Positions 1 through 8,769 are shown, numbered from the stretch's first letter. The stretch: DNA of 64,000 nt from Flavobacterium noncentrifugens (GCF_900100375.1 NZ_FNEZ01000001.1:124001-188000), one strand, 5' to 3'. Made by a program: numbers and translations. The notes: a model not told the origin generated them from the letters alone.

Positions 1-56
1 TCAAAACTAAAACCTCAGGGAAATTTTTCTTTGGGGTTTTATTATTTTAAATATTT

Positions 57-353
57 ATGACAAAGATTTTATACATCGGGAAACATCCCGAAATCCTTCA
101 GACGGTTGTTCGCCTGATCAATTCAGATGAAAACTGGTTTGGCATTGGTGCTCAGGACGAACAAGAAGCGATCGAATTGTTTTCAAAATACGATTTCTCA
201 ATTGTCCTTTTTGGTTGCGGTCTCGACAAAGAAACTGAAGATTCGCTTACGGCATTTTTCAAAAAAGCCAATCCAAAAATTCTTGTGATCGAACATTTTG
301 GCGGTGGTAGCGGATTATTGAAGAACGAAATCCTATCGGCTTTAAGCCAATAA
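57..353 (+). CDS. Small conserved protein, degenerate receiver-like fold
   Basis: 98 residues, function not recognised. The strand/helix rhythm resembles a CheY-like receiver: a first strand at residues 3-8 (KILYIG), a third at 48-53 (SIVLFG) and a fourth at 74-80 (KILVIEH). The residue where a receiver carries its phosphoacceptor Asp, at the end of the third strand, is Gly here, and the acidic pair after strand 1 is absent (GKH), so phosphotransfer is unlikely. No signal peptide. The gene ends just before a strong hairpin, so it is probably transcribed alone or is the last gene of a unit that begins before the window. The receiver resemblance is inference; that this is a real gene is fairly sure from codon use and the terminator. 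Confidence 0.7.
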   Translation: MTKILYIGKHPEILQTVVRLINSDENWFGIGAQDEQEAIELFSKYDFSIVLFGCGLDKETEDSLTAFFKKANPKILVIEHFGGGSGLLKNEILSALSQ

Positions 354-354
354 A

Positions 355-384
355 AAACCTTGCTCTCGGGGAAAAGCAAGGTTT
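355..384. terminator. Bidirectional hairpin terminator
   Basis: Perfect 10-bp stem AAACCTTGCT / AGCAAGGTTT around a 10-nt loop, between the convergent genes ending at 353 and 413. The A- and T-rich flanks allow it to serve both strands. Confidence 0.75.
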
Positions 385-412
385 CAAACGTATTTAATTT
401 ATTATGAAAAAA

Positions 413-1264
413 TTATTCTTCGTTGGCTAAAGCAGAGTTTTTGTCTTTAACCGGCAGCACTACAGCCACTCCTTTATCATTGATCATTGTCATGTTTAAA
501 GTGTCCAATTGTGCAAGGTTTCTTGAAACCAAACCGCTGAATTGGTTGTAAGAAATATTCATTTCTTTCAGGTGGTTCAATTTTTCAAGATCAAACGGCA
601 CTTGCCCGTTCATGTTGTTTTCAAACAGGCTTAAGTTTTCAAGTGAAGTCAGGTTTGCCACTTCGCGGCTTAAATTTCCTGACAATTTGTTGCTACTCAA
701 CAACAACACTTTTAATGAAGTCAAAGTGTAAACTGTTGACGGAATGCTTCCCGTCAGTTCGTTATTGAACAATGACAAAGTTCTTAGGTTTTTCAAGGTT
801 CCCAACTCAGATGGAATGTCTCCGCTCAAGGCGTTCATGTACATTTCGACAGATTCTAAAGCGGTTGCTTTTCCGATTGTTGCAGGGATTTTTCCTGAGA
901 ATTTATTAAACGCAAGGTTCAAAGATTTTAATGAAGACATATTTCCGATGGTGGCCGGAATATTTCCTGAGATTGAATTTTTGAACAAACTCAATTGCTG
1001 CAGATTCGTCAGGTTACCGATTTCTTTCGGCAATTCACCAGTCAAATTATTGTTTGACAGATCAATAGCAACAACTTTATCGTTTTGTATTCTGATGCCA
1101 TACCAGGTTGATACTGGTTTTTTCAAATCCCATTTGTTGGTCCATTGCGAACCGTTAGTCGATTTGTAAAGCTTTACAAGCGCTTGCTTTTCAGAAGCAC
1201 TCACTCCAGCCATTAGCGAAGATGTGGCAATCATAAACATAAAAAGGGTAGCTATATTTTTCAT
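413..1264 (-). CDS. Secreted leucine-rich-repeat protein (plant-type LRR)
   Basis: 283 residues with a signal peptide of about 23 residues, an N-terminal cap containing a GSQW...WYGI segment (about 26-58), then roughly seven 24-residue leucine-rich repeats (about 65-235). The repeats follow the plant-specific consensus LxxLxLxxNxLSGxIPxxxGxLxx (for example NNLTGELPKEIG, LSGDIPSELG). Such repeats usually make extracellular protein-binding solenoids. There is no T9SS C-terminal sorting domain and no lipobox after the signal peptide, so it is probably periplasmic or released. The region upstream carries a paired TCGAT motif (1305-1341) that is also found ahead of gldK. The ligand is unknown. Confidence 0.85.
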   Translation of the reverse strand: MKNIATLFMFMIATSSLMAGVSASEKQALVKLYKSTNGSQWTNKWDLKKPVSTWYGIRIQNDKVVAIDLSNNNLTGELPKEIGNLTNLQQLSLFKNSISGNIPATIGNMSSLKSLNLAFNKFSGKIPATIGKATALESVEMYMNALSGDIPSELGTLKNLRTLSLFNNELTGSIPSTVYTLTSLKVLLLSSNKLSGNLSREVANLTSLENLSLFENNMNGQVPFDLEKLNHLKEMNISYNQFSGLVSRNLAQLDTLNMTMINDKGVAVVLPVKDKNSALANEE

Positions 1265-1304
1265 AATTACTTTGGTTTTAATTCTACGGTGTAAACATAC
1301 ATAC

Positions 1305-1341
1305 TTTTATCGATAATGTGCAAATAAAATCGATTAAATGC
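1305..1341 (-). promoter_or_regulatory. Paired TCGAT motif upstream of LRR gene
   Basis: Two TCGAT cores at 310-314 and 330-334 of the second kilobase (1310-1314, 1330-1334), exactly 20 bp apart, the first inside the palindrome TTATCGATAA. It lies 41-77 bp upstream of the LRR start codon. The 37-bp segment matches 28 of 37 positions of 13635-13671 upstream of gldK with no gap. The two-turn spacing suggests a dimeric or tandem binding site; the binding protein is unknown. Confidence 0.45.
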
Positions 1342-1458
1342 ATCTTTTTCGAGTTTTAAGTAAATTAAATCCTACAATTAAAATATTTTGAGGTTCTTTT
1401 ATTTGTCCCAACAAATTGAATATCTCATCATTCTTTTATGTTAATTTTCTAAAAACGT

Positions 1459-1466
1459 TACATTTG
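1459..1466 (+). promoter_or_regulatory. Bacteroidota -7 box (TACATTTG)
   Basis: Exact match to TAnnTTTG, 29 bp before the start codon of the DUF1761 gene. No TTG lies at the usual 19-22 bp upstream spacing, so this is a partial promoter match. Confidence 0.45.
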
Positions 1467-1494
1467 ACCTTCAAACCAACAAAAACTTAAAATT

Positions 1495-1977
1495 ATGCAA
1501 CCAAATTTTTTAGCGCTATTCGTAGCGGCAATTTCGTCATTAGTTATCGGAGCAATTTGGTACAATCCCAAAGTATTCGGTTCCATCTGGATGCGCGAAT
1601 CAGGAATGACCGAAGAAAAAATGAAAGGCACTAACATGTTTGTCATTTTCGGAATGACATTCGTTTACGGATTTTTAATTGCAATGGTCTTGCAATTCTT
1701 AACGATCCACCAATTTGGGGCACTCGGAATGATCGGCGGTGATCCTGCATTGGCAAAGCCATCTTATTTCGCATTTATGCAAGAATACGGAAATGCGTAC
1801 CGCACATTCAAGCACGGCATGCTGCACGGATTCATTTCTGGATTGTTTTTCGCGCTTCCAGTTGTAGGCGTTTCTTCGCTTTATGAAAGAAGAAGCTGGA
1901 AATATGTCCTGACCGTTGGCGGATATTGGGTCGTTACCTGCATGATCATGGGCGGAATTATCTGTGCCTGGAAATAA
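1495..1977 (+). CDS. DUF1761-family membrane protein
   Basis: 160 residues and highly hydrophobic, with about four predicted membrane segments (near 5-25, 55-75, 112-130 and 138-157). The opening, with a small-residue helix followed by GAIWYNPKVFG, is typical of DUF1761 proteins, which are widespread in Bacteroidota and have no established function. It is a single-gene unit: a -7 box lies 29 bp upstream and a strong terminator starts 20 bp after the stop codon. Family assignment is from remembered sequence character. Confidence 0.85.
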   Translation: MQPNFLALFVAAISSLVIGAIWYNPKVFGSIWMRESGMTEEKMKGTNMFVIFGMTFVYGFLIAMVLQFLTIHQFGALGMIGGDPALAKPSYFAFMQEYGNAYRTFKHGMLHGFISGLFFALPVVGVSSLYERRSWKYVLTVGGYWVVTCMIMGGIICAWK

Positions 1978-1996
1978 TCTGACATAAATTACAAGG

Positions 1997-2026
1997 AACC
2001 GCTTTTTCACCGAAGCGGTTTTTTTG
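1997..2026 (+). terminator. Rho-independent terminator after DUF1761 gene
   Basis: 8-bp stem AACCGCTT / AAGCGGTT with an 8-nt loop followed by a run of T. The next gene starts only about 9 bp after it, so that gene needs its own promoter or read-through. Confidence 0.85.
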
Positions 2027-2034
2027 TTTGGCAA

Positions 2035-3243
2035 ATGAAACTAAAATGCGAAGTTGCCGTATATTTGAATGCTATTTTCAACTTTCGAAATCGTTTGAAC
2101 ACTTCACTTTCTTATCAGATCTATGATTCTGCCTCACAGCTTCCGTCCGAATGGGATTCGATTTCCGATACCGTTTTTCTGCAACGCGCTTATCTCGAAT
2201 TGCTTGAAAAATCAGCTCCAGAAAATATGAAGTCCTTTTTTATCGGTTTATTTGCCGATGAAAAACTTTCTGGAGTTGCGCTTTCACAATTCATAAATTT
2301 GAAAACAGTCGAATCTTTTGGCGATCGCGACCAATGTTTCAAAACTAAAATCCGGAATTTGGTTTTTAAGAATTTCAGTTCGAATGTGCTGTTCATTGGA
2401 AACAATATGCTTACCGGGCAAAATGCTTTTGCTTTTTCTGATGCTATTTCGGAATCCGAAGGTTTGCATTTGCTGCACAACGCTGCCGCAGAAATTAAAA
2501 AAACCGTCCATACAAAATGCTCAAAAGTGCATTTGATGGTTTGGAAAGATTTTACATCGGAACAGATTTCAAAATGCAATACTGCCGAATTTGATGCTTT
2601 TTATAAATTTTCGACCCAGCCGAATATGGTTTTTGATATCCGGAAAAGCTGGTTTTCATTCGATAATTACATCGAAGACCTACAGAAAAAATACCGCGAC
2701 CAATACAAACGTGCCCGAAAAAAAGCCGATGGAATTGCGAAACGAAAATTGTCGTTGGAAGAAATCAAACATTATAATCTTGTGATCAATCAGTTGTATT
2801 TGACGGTTTCGCAAAATGCAGCTTTCAACACATTCTATCTACCGGAAAATCATTTCGTCGAATTCAAAAAACTGCTCGGCGACAAATTTTTATTTTACGG
2901 TTATTTTGATGAAGGCAAATTAATCGGATTTAACACGCTGATTAAAAACGGCTGCGACATCGATACGTATTTTTTGGGTTATGATGAAACTTGCCAACGC
3001 GAGAAAATGCTGTACCTGAACATGCTTTATGACATGATCGCTTATTCTGTCAATAAAGGCTATTCGCGGATTATTTTTGCACGAACGGCTTTGGAAATCA
3101 AGAGTTCTGTTGGCGCCAAACCTGTAGAAATGTTTGGATTTATCAAACACAGCAATCCGGTTTTGAACTTTTTTATGGCGCGCTTTTTCAAATATTTCGA
3201 ACCTCAAACGATCTGGAACGAGCGCAGTCCATTTAAAAATTAA
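2035..3243 (+). CDS. GNAT/FemAB-like acyltransferase-fold protein
   Basis: 402 residues, soluble, no signal peptide. The architecture, with an N-terminal half (about 25-190) and a second acetyltransferase-like half (about 200-380) containing a basic KKYRDQYKRARKK segment and a later YFDEGKLIGFNTLI strand-turn-strand, resembles the GNAT/FemAB-like proteins (peptidoglycan-biosynthesis-type) of Bacteroidota. The substrate cannot be told from sequence. The ATG at 2035 lies directly behind a terminator, and homologous-looking sequence begins near residue 25 (SYQIYDSA), so a TTG start at 2095 is a plausible alternative. The 3' end overlaps the convergent lipid kinase gene by 4 bp. Confidence 0.7.
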   Translation: MKLKCEVAVYLNAIFNFRNRLNTSLSYQIYDSASQLPSEWDSISDTVFLQRAYLELLEKSAPENMKSFFIGLFADEKLSGVALSQFINLKTVESFGDRDQCFKTKIRNLVFKNFSSNVLFIGNNMLTGQNAFAFSDAISESEGLHLLHNAAAEIKKTVHTKCSKVHLMVWKDFTSEQISKCNTAEFDAFYKFSTQPNMVFDIRKSWFSFDNYIEDLQKKYRDQYKRARKKADGIAKRKLSLEEIKHYNLVINQLYLTVSQNAAFNTFYLPENHFVEFKKLLGDKFLFYGYFDEGKLIGFNTLIKNGCDIDTYFLGYDETCQREKMLYLNMLYDMIAYSVNKGYSRIIFARTALEIKSSVGAKPVEMFGFIKHSNPVLNFFMARFFKYFEPQTIWNERSPFKN

Positions 3244-4109
3244 GGAATCGCAACTTTCATTTGTCCGGGTAAAATATAAATATCAAGTTCCTTTTCCTGT
3301 CCGATGTATTCGCCGTCAATCTGGAAACTTACGGCGTTTTCTAGCGAAATTTTGGCTTTGTCAGTCGAGATAATTTCTACATCATCCGTATCGGCCGGCA
3401 TATTCCCTGTGATTATTTTTCCAAAAACCAATAAGTCAAGGTTTTTAAGGATTACGATTTCGAATTTTCCGTCATTCATTACGCCTGTTGGATTGATCGT
3501 TACTCCGGTTCCGTATTTCTGTGAATTCGCGATGACGATCATGCGCGCGACGCATTCGGTCGTTTTATTGTTCGCAACAATTGTTGCTGTAAATGGTTCT
3601 TCCTGTTCGGACAACGTTGTAATCGCCTGTAAAGCATAGCCGATCATGCCGCGCGTCGAGCTGTTTTCATAGTTTTTGACCAATTGTGCGTTGAGTCCGA
3701 GATCGCTTAAATGCAGGCTTTTTTTGCCGTTGATGCAAATCATGTCCATTTCCATGTAATTGTTGTGAAAAGCGATTTTGAGATTTTCCTCGAGAGCATC
3801 GGGCAAGTTTAAATCGACTGACAAACCGTTTGCAGATCCGGCCGGTAAAATCCCGATAATAACATCGTAGTGTTCTAGCGCTTCGGCAACTTCTTTAATG
3901 GTTCCGTCACCGCCGGCAACCAGGATCCTTTCGGGTTTGTGTTGTTCGTATAATGCTTTTATTTTTGGAATATCGCCGTTTCCAATGGTTTCATACAGAA
4001 TAAATTCGAGGTTTTCTTTTTCGGCGAAAGCCTGCGCGGCTTCGGTATAAGCCACTTTATCGACATCTCCCGAAATGGGATTCACAACCATAATTACCGT
4101 CTTTTTCAC
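3240..4109 (-). CDS. Diacylglycerol kinase-family lipid kinase
   Basis: 289 residues with the diacylglycerol/sphingosine kinase catalytic domain: the N-terminal VNPISG strand, the nucleotide-binding GGDGT motif (about residues 66-70), the PAGSANG motif near 92-98, and the C-terminal beta-sandwich ending in a segment like FQIDGEYIGQEKE. Family members such as YegS and DgkB phosphorylate lipids at the inner membrane face, typically diacylglycerol to phosphatidic acid. The length fits the family. It is transcribed divergently from a predicted phosphatidate phosphatase 74 bp away, which suggests an opposing pair controlling phosphatidic acid, but the actual lipid is not shown. Confidence 0.9.
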   Translation of the reverse strand: MKKTVIMVVNPISGDVDKVAYTEAAQAFAEKENLEFILYETIGNGDIPKIKALYEQHKPERILVAGGDGTIKEVAEALEHYDVIIGILPAGSANGLSVDLNLPDALEENLKIAFHNNYMEMDMICINGKKSLHLSDLGLNAQLVKNYENSSTRGMIGYALQAITTLSEQEEPFTATIVANNKTTECVARMIVIANSQKYGTGVTINPTGVMNDGKFEIVILKNLDLLVFGKIITGNMPADTDDVEIISTDKAKISLENAVSFQIDGEYIGQEKELDIYILPGQMKVAIP

Positions 4110-4183
4110 TTTTTAGCTTCTTTTATTGGTTAAATTTAGGTAAATTACATCTGACAAAATCCTATTAAAAGCATAAAAATTTC

Positions 4184-5152
4184 ATGAAGCCAATTTTAAA
4201 ATTATACCGCGGTTATGCCAATGAAGGAGAATTGATCGTGATGGGCCATGTTTTTCGCCCGACGACAAAAGAAGAATATGATTTTCAGAAAACCCGGTTT
4301 AAAAATGCGCGTTCGGTGATTCGGATGTTTCGGATCAAAACCCAGAAAAATGCCGATGTATATCTGGATTTAAATGGCGGGAAAATCCACACTAAAACTT
4401 TAGATGACGGTTATTTTAAATTTTGCCTTCCATTGGACAAAGAAACCGGTTATGGCTGGATGGATTATTATGTGAGTATTTTTCACGATGGCGAGGAAAT
4501 TACAGAAAAAGGCAGTTTCATTCGGCCGCACGAAGGAAATTTGGGGTTTATTTCGGATATTGATGATACGTTTTTAGTATCGCATACGCGGAACCCGTTT
4601 AAGAAAATATTCATTTTGTTGTTTCGAAATGTGAATTCCAGGAAAGTTTTTGAGGGCGTGGTTCCACATTACCAAGCTTTAAGTACGGCAGGACGAAACA
4701 ATAAAGAAGAGCAAAATGCTTTTTTCTATGTATCGAGCAGCGAATGGAATTTGTATCGGTTTATTGTTGATTTTACTAAACTCCATGATTTGCCCAGAGC
4801 GGTTTTGTTGTTGAAAGACATCAAAACCAGCCTGCTCGATTTGTTCATTACCGGCCGCGGCGATCACAACCACAAGTTTGAAAAGATAAAGCACATTCTG
4901 GAATTTTACCCGAACTTAAAATATACTTTGCTTGGGGACGATTCGCAGCACGATCCGTTTTTGTATGAAAACATTTGCAAGATTTTCCCGGTGAATGTGA
5001 AATCGGTTTACATCAGGCAGACCGGGCATCATAAAAAAGAAAAAGCGGTCGCTGCTTTAAAAAACATGGAAGACATGAATGTTGCGACTTGTTATTTTAC
5101 TGATAGTAATGAAGCGATTGCCCATTCGAAACGAATTGGGCTGATTTCTTGA
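4184..5152 (+). CDS. App1-family phosphatidate phosphatase (DUF2183)
   Basis: 322 residues. The catalytic HAD-like signature DxDxT is present as DIDDTF (about residues 126-131), after an N-terminal beta-rich region (1-115). The second half contains SSSEWN, a FITGRGDHNHKFEKI segment and LLGDDSQHDPFLY, all typical of the App1 (DUF2183) phosphatidate phosphatases first characterised in yeast. Predicted to dephosphorylate phosphatidic acid or a related phospholipid. No signal peptide, so it should act at the cytoplasmic face. Divergent from the lipid kinase gene. A copy of the dispersed intergenic repeat begins 28 bp after the stop. Confidence 0.87.
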   Translation: MKPILKLYRGYANEGELIVMGHVFRPTTKEEYDFQKTRFKNARSVIRMFRIKTQKNADVYLDLNGGKIHTKTLDDGYFKFCLPLDKETGYGWMDYYVSIFHDGEEITEKGSFIRPHEGNLGFISDIDDTFLVSHTRNPFKKIFILLFRNVNSRKVFEGVVPHYQALSTAGRNNKEEQNAFFYVSSSEWNLYRFIVDFTKLHDLPRAVLLLKDIKTSLLDLFITGRGDHNHKFEKIKHILEFYPNLKYTLLGDDSQHDPFLYENICKIFPVNVKSVYIRQTGHHKKEKAVAALKNMEDMNVATCYFTDSNEAIAHSKRIGLIS

Positions 5153-5180
5153 CCAAATGTAAATTGACACATGTAAACCC

Positions 5181-5262
5181 TAGCCCTGATAGCAGCGTAA
5201 ATCCTTTTTGAGATTTTCCGCCGAAAAAAGATTGCAGCGAATAGCAGGTTCCCGGCTCCTAA
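5181..5262 (+). repeat. Dispersed intergenic repeat, copy A
   Basis: Begins TAGCCCTGATAGCAGCG, continues through AATCCTTTTTG, then AGATTGCAGCGAATAGCAGG and ends at GGCTCCT. The same ordered blocks occur at 17673-17769 (same strand) and, inverted, at 33142-33240; fragments or variants occur at 47357-47410 and 54962-55117. It fills most of the gap between the App1 gene and the ABC-F gene. No coding potential. Confidence 0.7.
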
Positions 5263-5287
5263 TCGTTAGACTTTTGACATTGACCGT

Positions 5288-7204
5288 TCAACTAACAGCA
5301 TTGTCAATTTCCTCCTGAACGAGTTCCCATTCGAGCAGGAATTGGTCTAATTCGGCTTTTTTCTTGTTGTAGGCTTTAAAGAAATTCGCGTCTTCGATGT
5401 GTTTGTTGTAGTTTGAAGCGAGCATTTTATCGTCGTTCTGGATGTCGCGTTCCAATTGTTTGATCTGGCTTTCGACTTTGCTGAGTTTATTCTGGAGCGC
5501 CTTGCCTTTCTTTTGGTCTTCGTAGGACAATTTGCTTGCATTCTCCTTTGGCGTTTCTTTTTTGATCGCGTCTTTCTTTTCGACTTCACGCATGTTTTCA
5601 AGGTTGCGCTGCTCTAAGAAATAGTTAATATCGCCGAGGTATTCCTTGATTTTCTGGTCTTTGAATTCGTAAACGAGATTCGACATGCCTTGAAGGAAAT
5701 CCCTGTCATGGGAAACAAGCAATAACGTTCCTTCGTATTTCTGGAGCGCGGCTTTGAGTACGTTTTTGGATTTAATGTCTAAGTGATTCGTCGGCTCATC
5801 CATAACAAGTACGTTGATCGGCTGTAAAAGCAATTTACAAAGTGCCAGACGGTTTCTTTCGCCACCAGAAAGGACCTTTACCTTTTTTTCGACATCATCG
5901 CCTCTGAAAAGGAATGAACCCAACATATCGCGTACTTTTGATCGATTGGTATCTGTTGCGGCATCTTCCATCGTACGAAGCAGCGTGATTTCCCCGTCGA
6001 GATATTCGGCCTGGTTTTGGGCAAAATATCCGATTTGGACGTTGTGTCCGAGTTTGATAGTTCCCTGATATTCGAATTCGTTGACAATGGCTTTGATGAA
6101 TGTTGATTTTCCCTGGCCATTTTGTCCGACGAAAGCAATCTTGCTTCCGCGTTCGACCAATAGTGAAATGTCTTTTAAGATCGTTTTATCGCCGTAGCTT
6201 TTGGTGACGTGATCGGCTTCGACCACAACGCGGCCCGGAACTTTTGAAACCGGAAACGAAATATTCATGACCGAATTGTCGTCTTCATCCACTTCAATGC
6301 GTTCTACTTTGTCCAGTTTTTTGATTAGCGATTGTGCCATCGAAGCTTTTGAAGCTTTGGCGCGAAATTTTTCAATGAGCTTTTCAGTTTCCTCAATTTT
6401 CTTTTGCTGGTTTTTTTGTGTAGCCAATTGCTTTTCGCGGATTTCGTGGCGCAACTCTAAATATTGGGAATATGGTTTATTAAAGTCGTAAGCTTTTCCG
6501 AGTGAAATTTCGATTGTTCGGTTTGTGACATTGTCCAGAAACATCTTATCGTGTGAAACGATTACGACTACGCCTGGATAATTTCTCAAAAAGTTCTCGA
6601 GCCAGATGATCGATTCAATATCGAGGTGATTCGTTGGCTCATCAAGCAACAGTACGTCATTGGCTTGTAAAAGCAATTTGGCGAGTTCGATACGCATACG
6701 CCAACCTCCGGAGAAAGTTTCGGTTTGGTTGTTAAATACGTCGCGTTTGAAACCAAGTCCGAGAAGGATTTTTTCGGTATCTCCAACGTAATTGTAGCCG
6801 CCGAGCAATTCAAAACGGTGTGTATAATCTGAAAGGTCTTCTATAATTTTGCTGTATTCTTCGCTTTCATAATCGGTTCTCGTGACCAATTGGTGGTTGA
6901 TTTCTTCGAGTTTCTTTTCGACTTCTTTGATGTCGGTAAAAGCCTGATACGCTTCTTCAAGAACGGTTCGGCCTTGTTCAAAATCGATATCCTGACGTAA
7001 AAATCCAATGCGAATTTCTTTTTCAGCAGCAATGCTTCCCGAATCCGGAGCGAAATCTTTTGCAAGAATCTTGAGCATTGTTGATTTTCCGGCACCGTTT
7101 TTTCCGACAAGGCCAACACGGTCGCCAGCTCCAAGACGGAAAGTTACTTCTTCGAACAAAAAAGTTCCGCCAAACGAAACCGATAAATTATGGATATTAA
7201 GCAT
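5288..7204 (-). CDS. ABC-F family ATP-binding protein
   Basis: 638 residues with two fused ABC ATPase domains and no membrane segments, the definition of the ABC-F group. Domain 1 has GKNGAGKST, signature SGGWRMR and LLDEPTNHLD; domain 2 has GQNGQGKST, signature SGGERNR and VMDEPTNHLD. Between them is a charged helical linker rich in K, E and Q (about 240-310), the P-site tRNA interaction region in this group. A C-terminal coiled coil (about 545-635) follows a lysine-rich stretch. Most such proteins act on ribosomes during translation; some give antibiotic resistance. The layout with C-terminal coiled coil is the housekeeping Uup/YdiF-like type rather than a resistance type. Confidence 0.93.
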   Translation of the reverse strand: MLNIHNLSVSFGGTFLFEEVTFRLGAGDRVGLVGKNGAGKSTMLKILAKDFAPDSGSIAAEKEIRIGFLRQDIDFEQGRTVLEEAYQAFTDIKEVEKKLEEINHQLVTRTDYESEEYSKIIEDLSDYTHRFELLGGYNYVGDTEKILLGLGFKRDVFNNQTETFSGGWRMRIELAKLLLQANDVLLLDEPTNHLDIESIIWLENFLRNYPGVVVIVSHDKMFLDNVTNRTIEISLGKAYDFNKPYSQYLELRHEIREKQLATQKNQQKKIEETEKLIEKFRAKASKASMAQSLIKKLDKVERIEVDEDDNSVMNISFPVSKVPGRVVVEADHVTKSYGDKTILKDISLLVERGSKIAFVGQNGQGKSTFIKAIVNEFEYQGTIKLGHNVQIGYFAQNQAEYLDGEITLLRTMEDAATDTNRSKVRDMLGSFLFRGDDVEKKVKVLSGGERNRLALCKLLLQPINVLVMDEPTNHLDIKSKNVLKAALQKYEGTLLLVSHDRDFLQGMSNLVYEFKDQKIKEYLGDINYFLEQRNLENMREVEKKDAIKKETPKENASKLSYEDQKKGKALQNKLSKVESQIKQLERDIQNDDKMLASNYNKHIEDANFFKAYNKKKAELDQFLLEWELVQEEIDNAVS

Positions 7205-7274
7205 TTATTATAAGAGTATCTGTGATTGTATTTGTAAATTTGAACCGGACTGAAATTCGTCAGTTTTAATTTTT

Positions 7275-7661
7275 TTGCAAATGTTAAAAAAAGGATCCAA
7301 ACTATATAGCATTTTAACAGGAACTTGTCCTAAATGCCAGAATGAGAGTATGTATATTGACCAAAATCCGCTGCATTTGTCGAAAGTCTTAAAAATGCAC
7401 GACCATTGCAGCCATTGCGGATTGAAATACATGATCGAGCCATCGTTTTTTTACGGTGCGATGTATGTCAGTTACGGATTGAATGTCGCGATCGGAATTG
7501 CTGCATTTATTGTTTCCTTTGCGATTTTTGATTTGGGAATGAAAGGTTCATTTCTGGTTATTTTCGCCAGTCTGATTGTTCTGATGCCATTTGTGTTGCG
7601 GCTTTCGAGAAACATTTACATCAATATGTTTGTTTCATACGAAGGAAACGTGCCAAAATAA
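7275..7661 (+). CDS. DUF983-family protein
   Basis: ORF from 7275; the ATG at 7281 (MLKKGSKLYSILTG) is the more likely start because the first codons MQ are non-conserved in character. About 126-128 residues: a putative zinc ribbon with CPKC and CSHC pairs (near residues 16-50) followed by two membrane helices (about 62-85 and 92-112). This matches DUF983, a small membrane protein common in alpha-proteobacteria and Bacteroidota with no established function. It is divergent from the ABC-F gene (70 bp) and its stop codon abuts that of the convergent oxidoreductase gene. Confidence 0.8.
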   Translation: MQMLKKGSKLYSILTGTCPKCQNESMYIDQNPLHLSKVLKMHDHCSHCGLKYMIEPSFFYGAMYVSYGLNVAIGIAAFIVSFAIFDLGMKGSFLVIFASLIVLMPFVLRLSRNIYINMFVSYEGNVPK

Positions 7662-8708
7662 TTACTTCTTTTTATCAAATCTTTTGATGTCGTTTTCGCG
7701 GTCGATTGGTGTTCCAAATTCAATATGGTCGAATAATACTTTTGCCATAAATGGGCCGAGCATGACGCCACGTGTTCCGAGTCCGTTGAAAATATGGATG
7801 TTTGAATAAACGGCATGTGTACCTAATAATGGACGTCGGTCTTTAACCGTTGGCCGAACGCCTGCAAGATGCTCGATGATTTCAAAATTACAGTTGAGGA
7901 TTTCGGAGATTTTTTCGATGAGTTCGGCTTTTCCAGCTTCGGTGGTTTGGTTGGTTTTATCTTCCCAATTGTAAGTTGCGCCAACTTTGAAGAGGTCATT
8001 TCCGAGCGGAAGTATAAACACATTGGTATTCAAGATCACATCCAAATTCAAATTTGGCGCTTTGATAATAAACAATTCGCCTTTTGTTCCGTCAAGCGGA
8101 AGATGTTTGAAAAATGGGTTTGCGTGCAATCCAAAACCTTCGGCAAATACAATGTGTTTTGCATGAATATTTTTATATCGGACAAAATCAGGGTTGGATT
8201 CTAACAAATCGTAGTCGAATACTTCTTCGACAAGCTGATTTTTGTCTTTTAAATACTTTTGATAGGATTGAAGCAACTGGGCTGTTTCAACATAACCGGT
8301 TTGCAAAACTTCCCCATATCCGAAAGGAGAATCAATCCCGGAATATTTTGTATGGATCAACTTTGTAGAAAGAAAAGGAGACAATCCAGGTTTGTCTGAA
8401 GCGGTGAACCAATTATTTTGTTCTTCAACAGAGAAAAATTTTCTTAGAACCGGCAATCTGAAATTCAGTTTTAAATCCAATTTCGATTCGACTTCATCAT
8501 AGAATTCCTGCAATACGAGCAATTGCTCTTGCGCTTGCTGGAGTTTGCTAAACCGTTTTAAAATCACAGGATTGTATAAACCGCCAGCAATGGTTGAAGA
8601 GTTTTGAGAATGGTTATCGAAAACCAAAATCGTCTTGCCGCTATTTAGTGCAGTTTCTGCGAAAGCGATACCTGCAAGTCCAGACCCAACAATAATATAG
8701 TCAATCAT
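7662..8708 (-). CDS. FAD-dependent oxidoreductase (DAO family)
   Basis: 348 residues from the ATG at 8708, chosen because the dinucleotide-binding strand MIDYIIVGSGLAGIAFAE then begins the protein; an in-frame ATG at 8735 would add nine residues before it. Residues 1-30 form the GxGxxG Rossmann motif, and later elements (GGLYNPVILKRF; the terminal GLGTRGVMLGPFMA) are typical of D-amino-acid-oxidase-type flavoproteins, including the FAD domain of MnmC. The oxidised amine is unknown. Cytoplasmic. Its upstream region holds the terminator of the gld operon, so it has a separate promoter. Confidence 0.85.
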   Translation of the reverse strand: MIDYIIVGSGLAGIAFAETALNSGKTILVFDNHSQNSSTIAGGLYNPVILKRFSKLQQAQEQLLVLQEFYDEVESKLDLKLNFRLPVLRKFFSVEEQNNWFTASDKPGLSPFLSTKLIHTKYSGIDSPFGYGEVLQTGYVETAQLLQSYQKYLKDKNQLVEEVFDYDLLESNPDFVRYKNIHAKHIVFAEGFGLHANPFFKHLPLDGTKGELFIIKAPNLNLDVILNTNVFILPLGNDLFKVGATYNWEDKTNQTTEAGKAELIEKISEILNCNFEIIEHLAGVRPTVKDRRPLLGTHAVYSNIHIFNGLGTRGVMLGPFMAKVLFDHIEFGTPIDRENDIKRFDKKK

Positions 8709-8718
8709 GGTGTAAAAA

Positions 8719-8748
8719 TAAAAAACTCCCGCCAAAGACGGGAGTTTA
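8719..8748 (-). terminator. Terminator of the gldKLMN operon
   Basis: Stem AAACTCCCG / CGGGAGTTT with a short loop, followed on the minus strand by a T-rich stretch. It lies 22 bp after the gldN stop codon and separates the operon from the oxidoreductase gene. Confidence 0.8.
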
Positions 8749-8769
8749 TAATATGTTTAAAAAAGAAAT

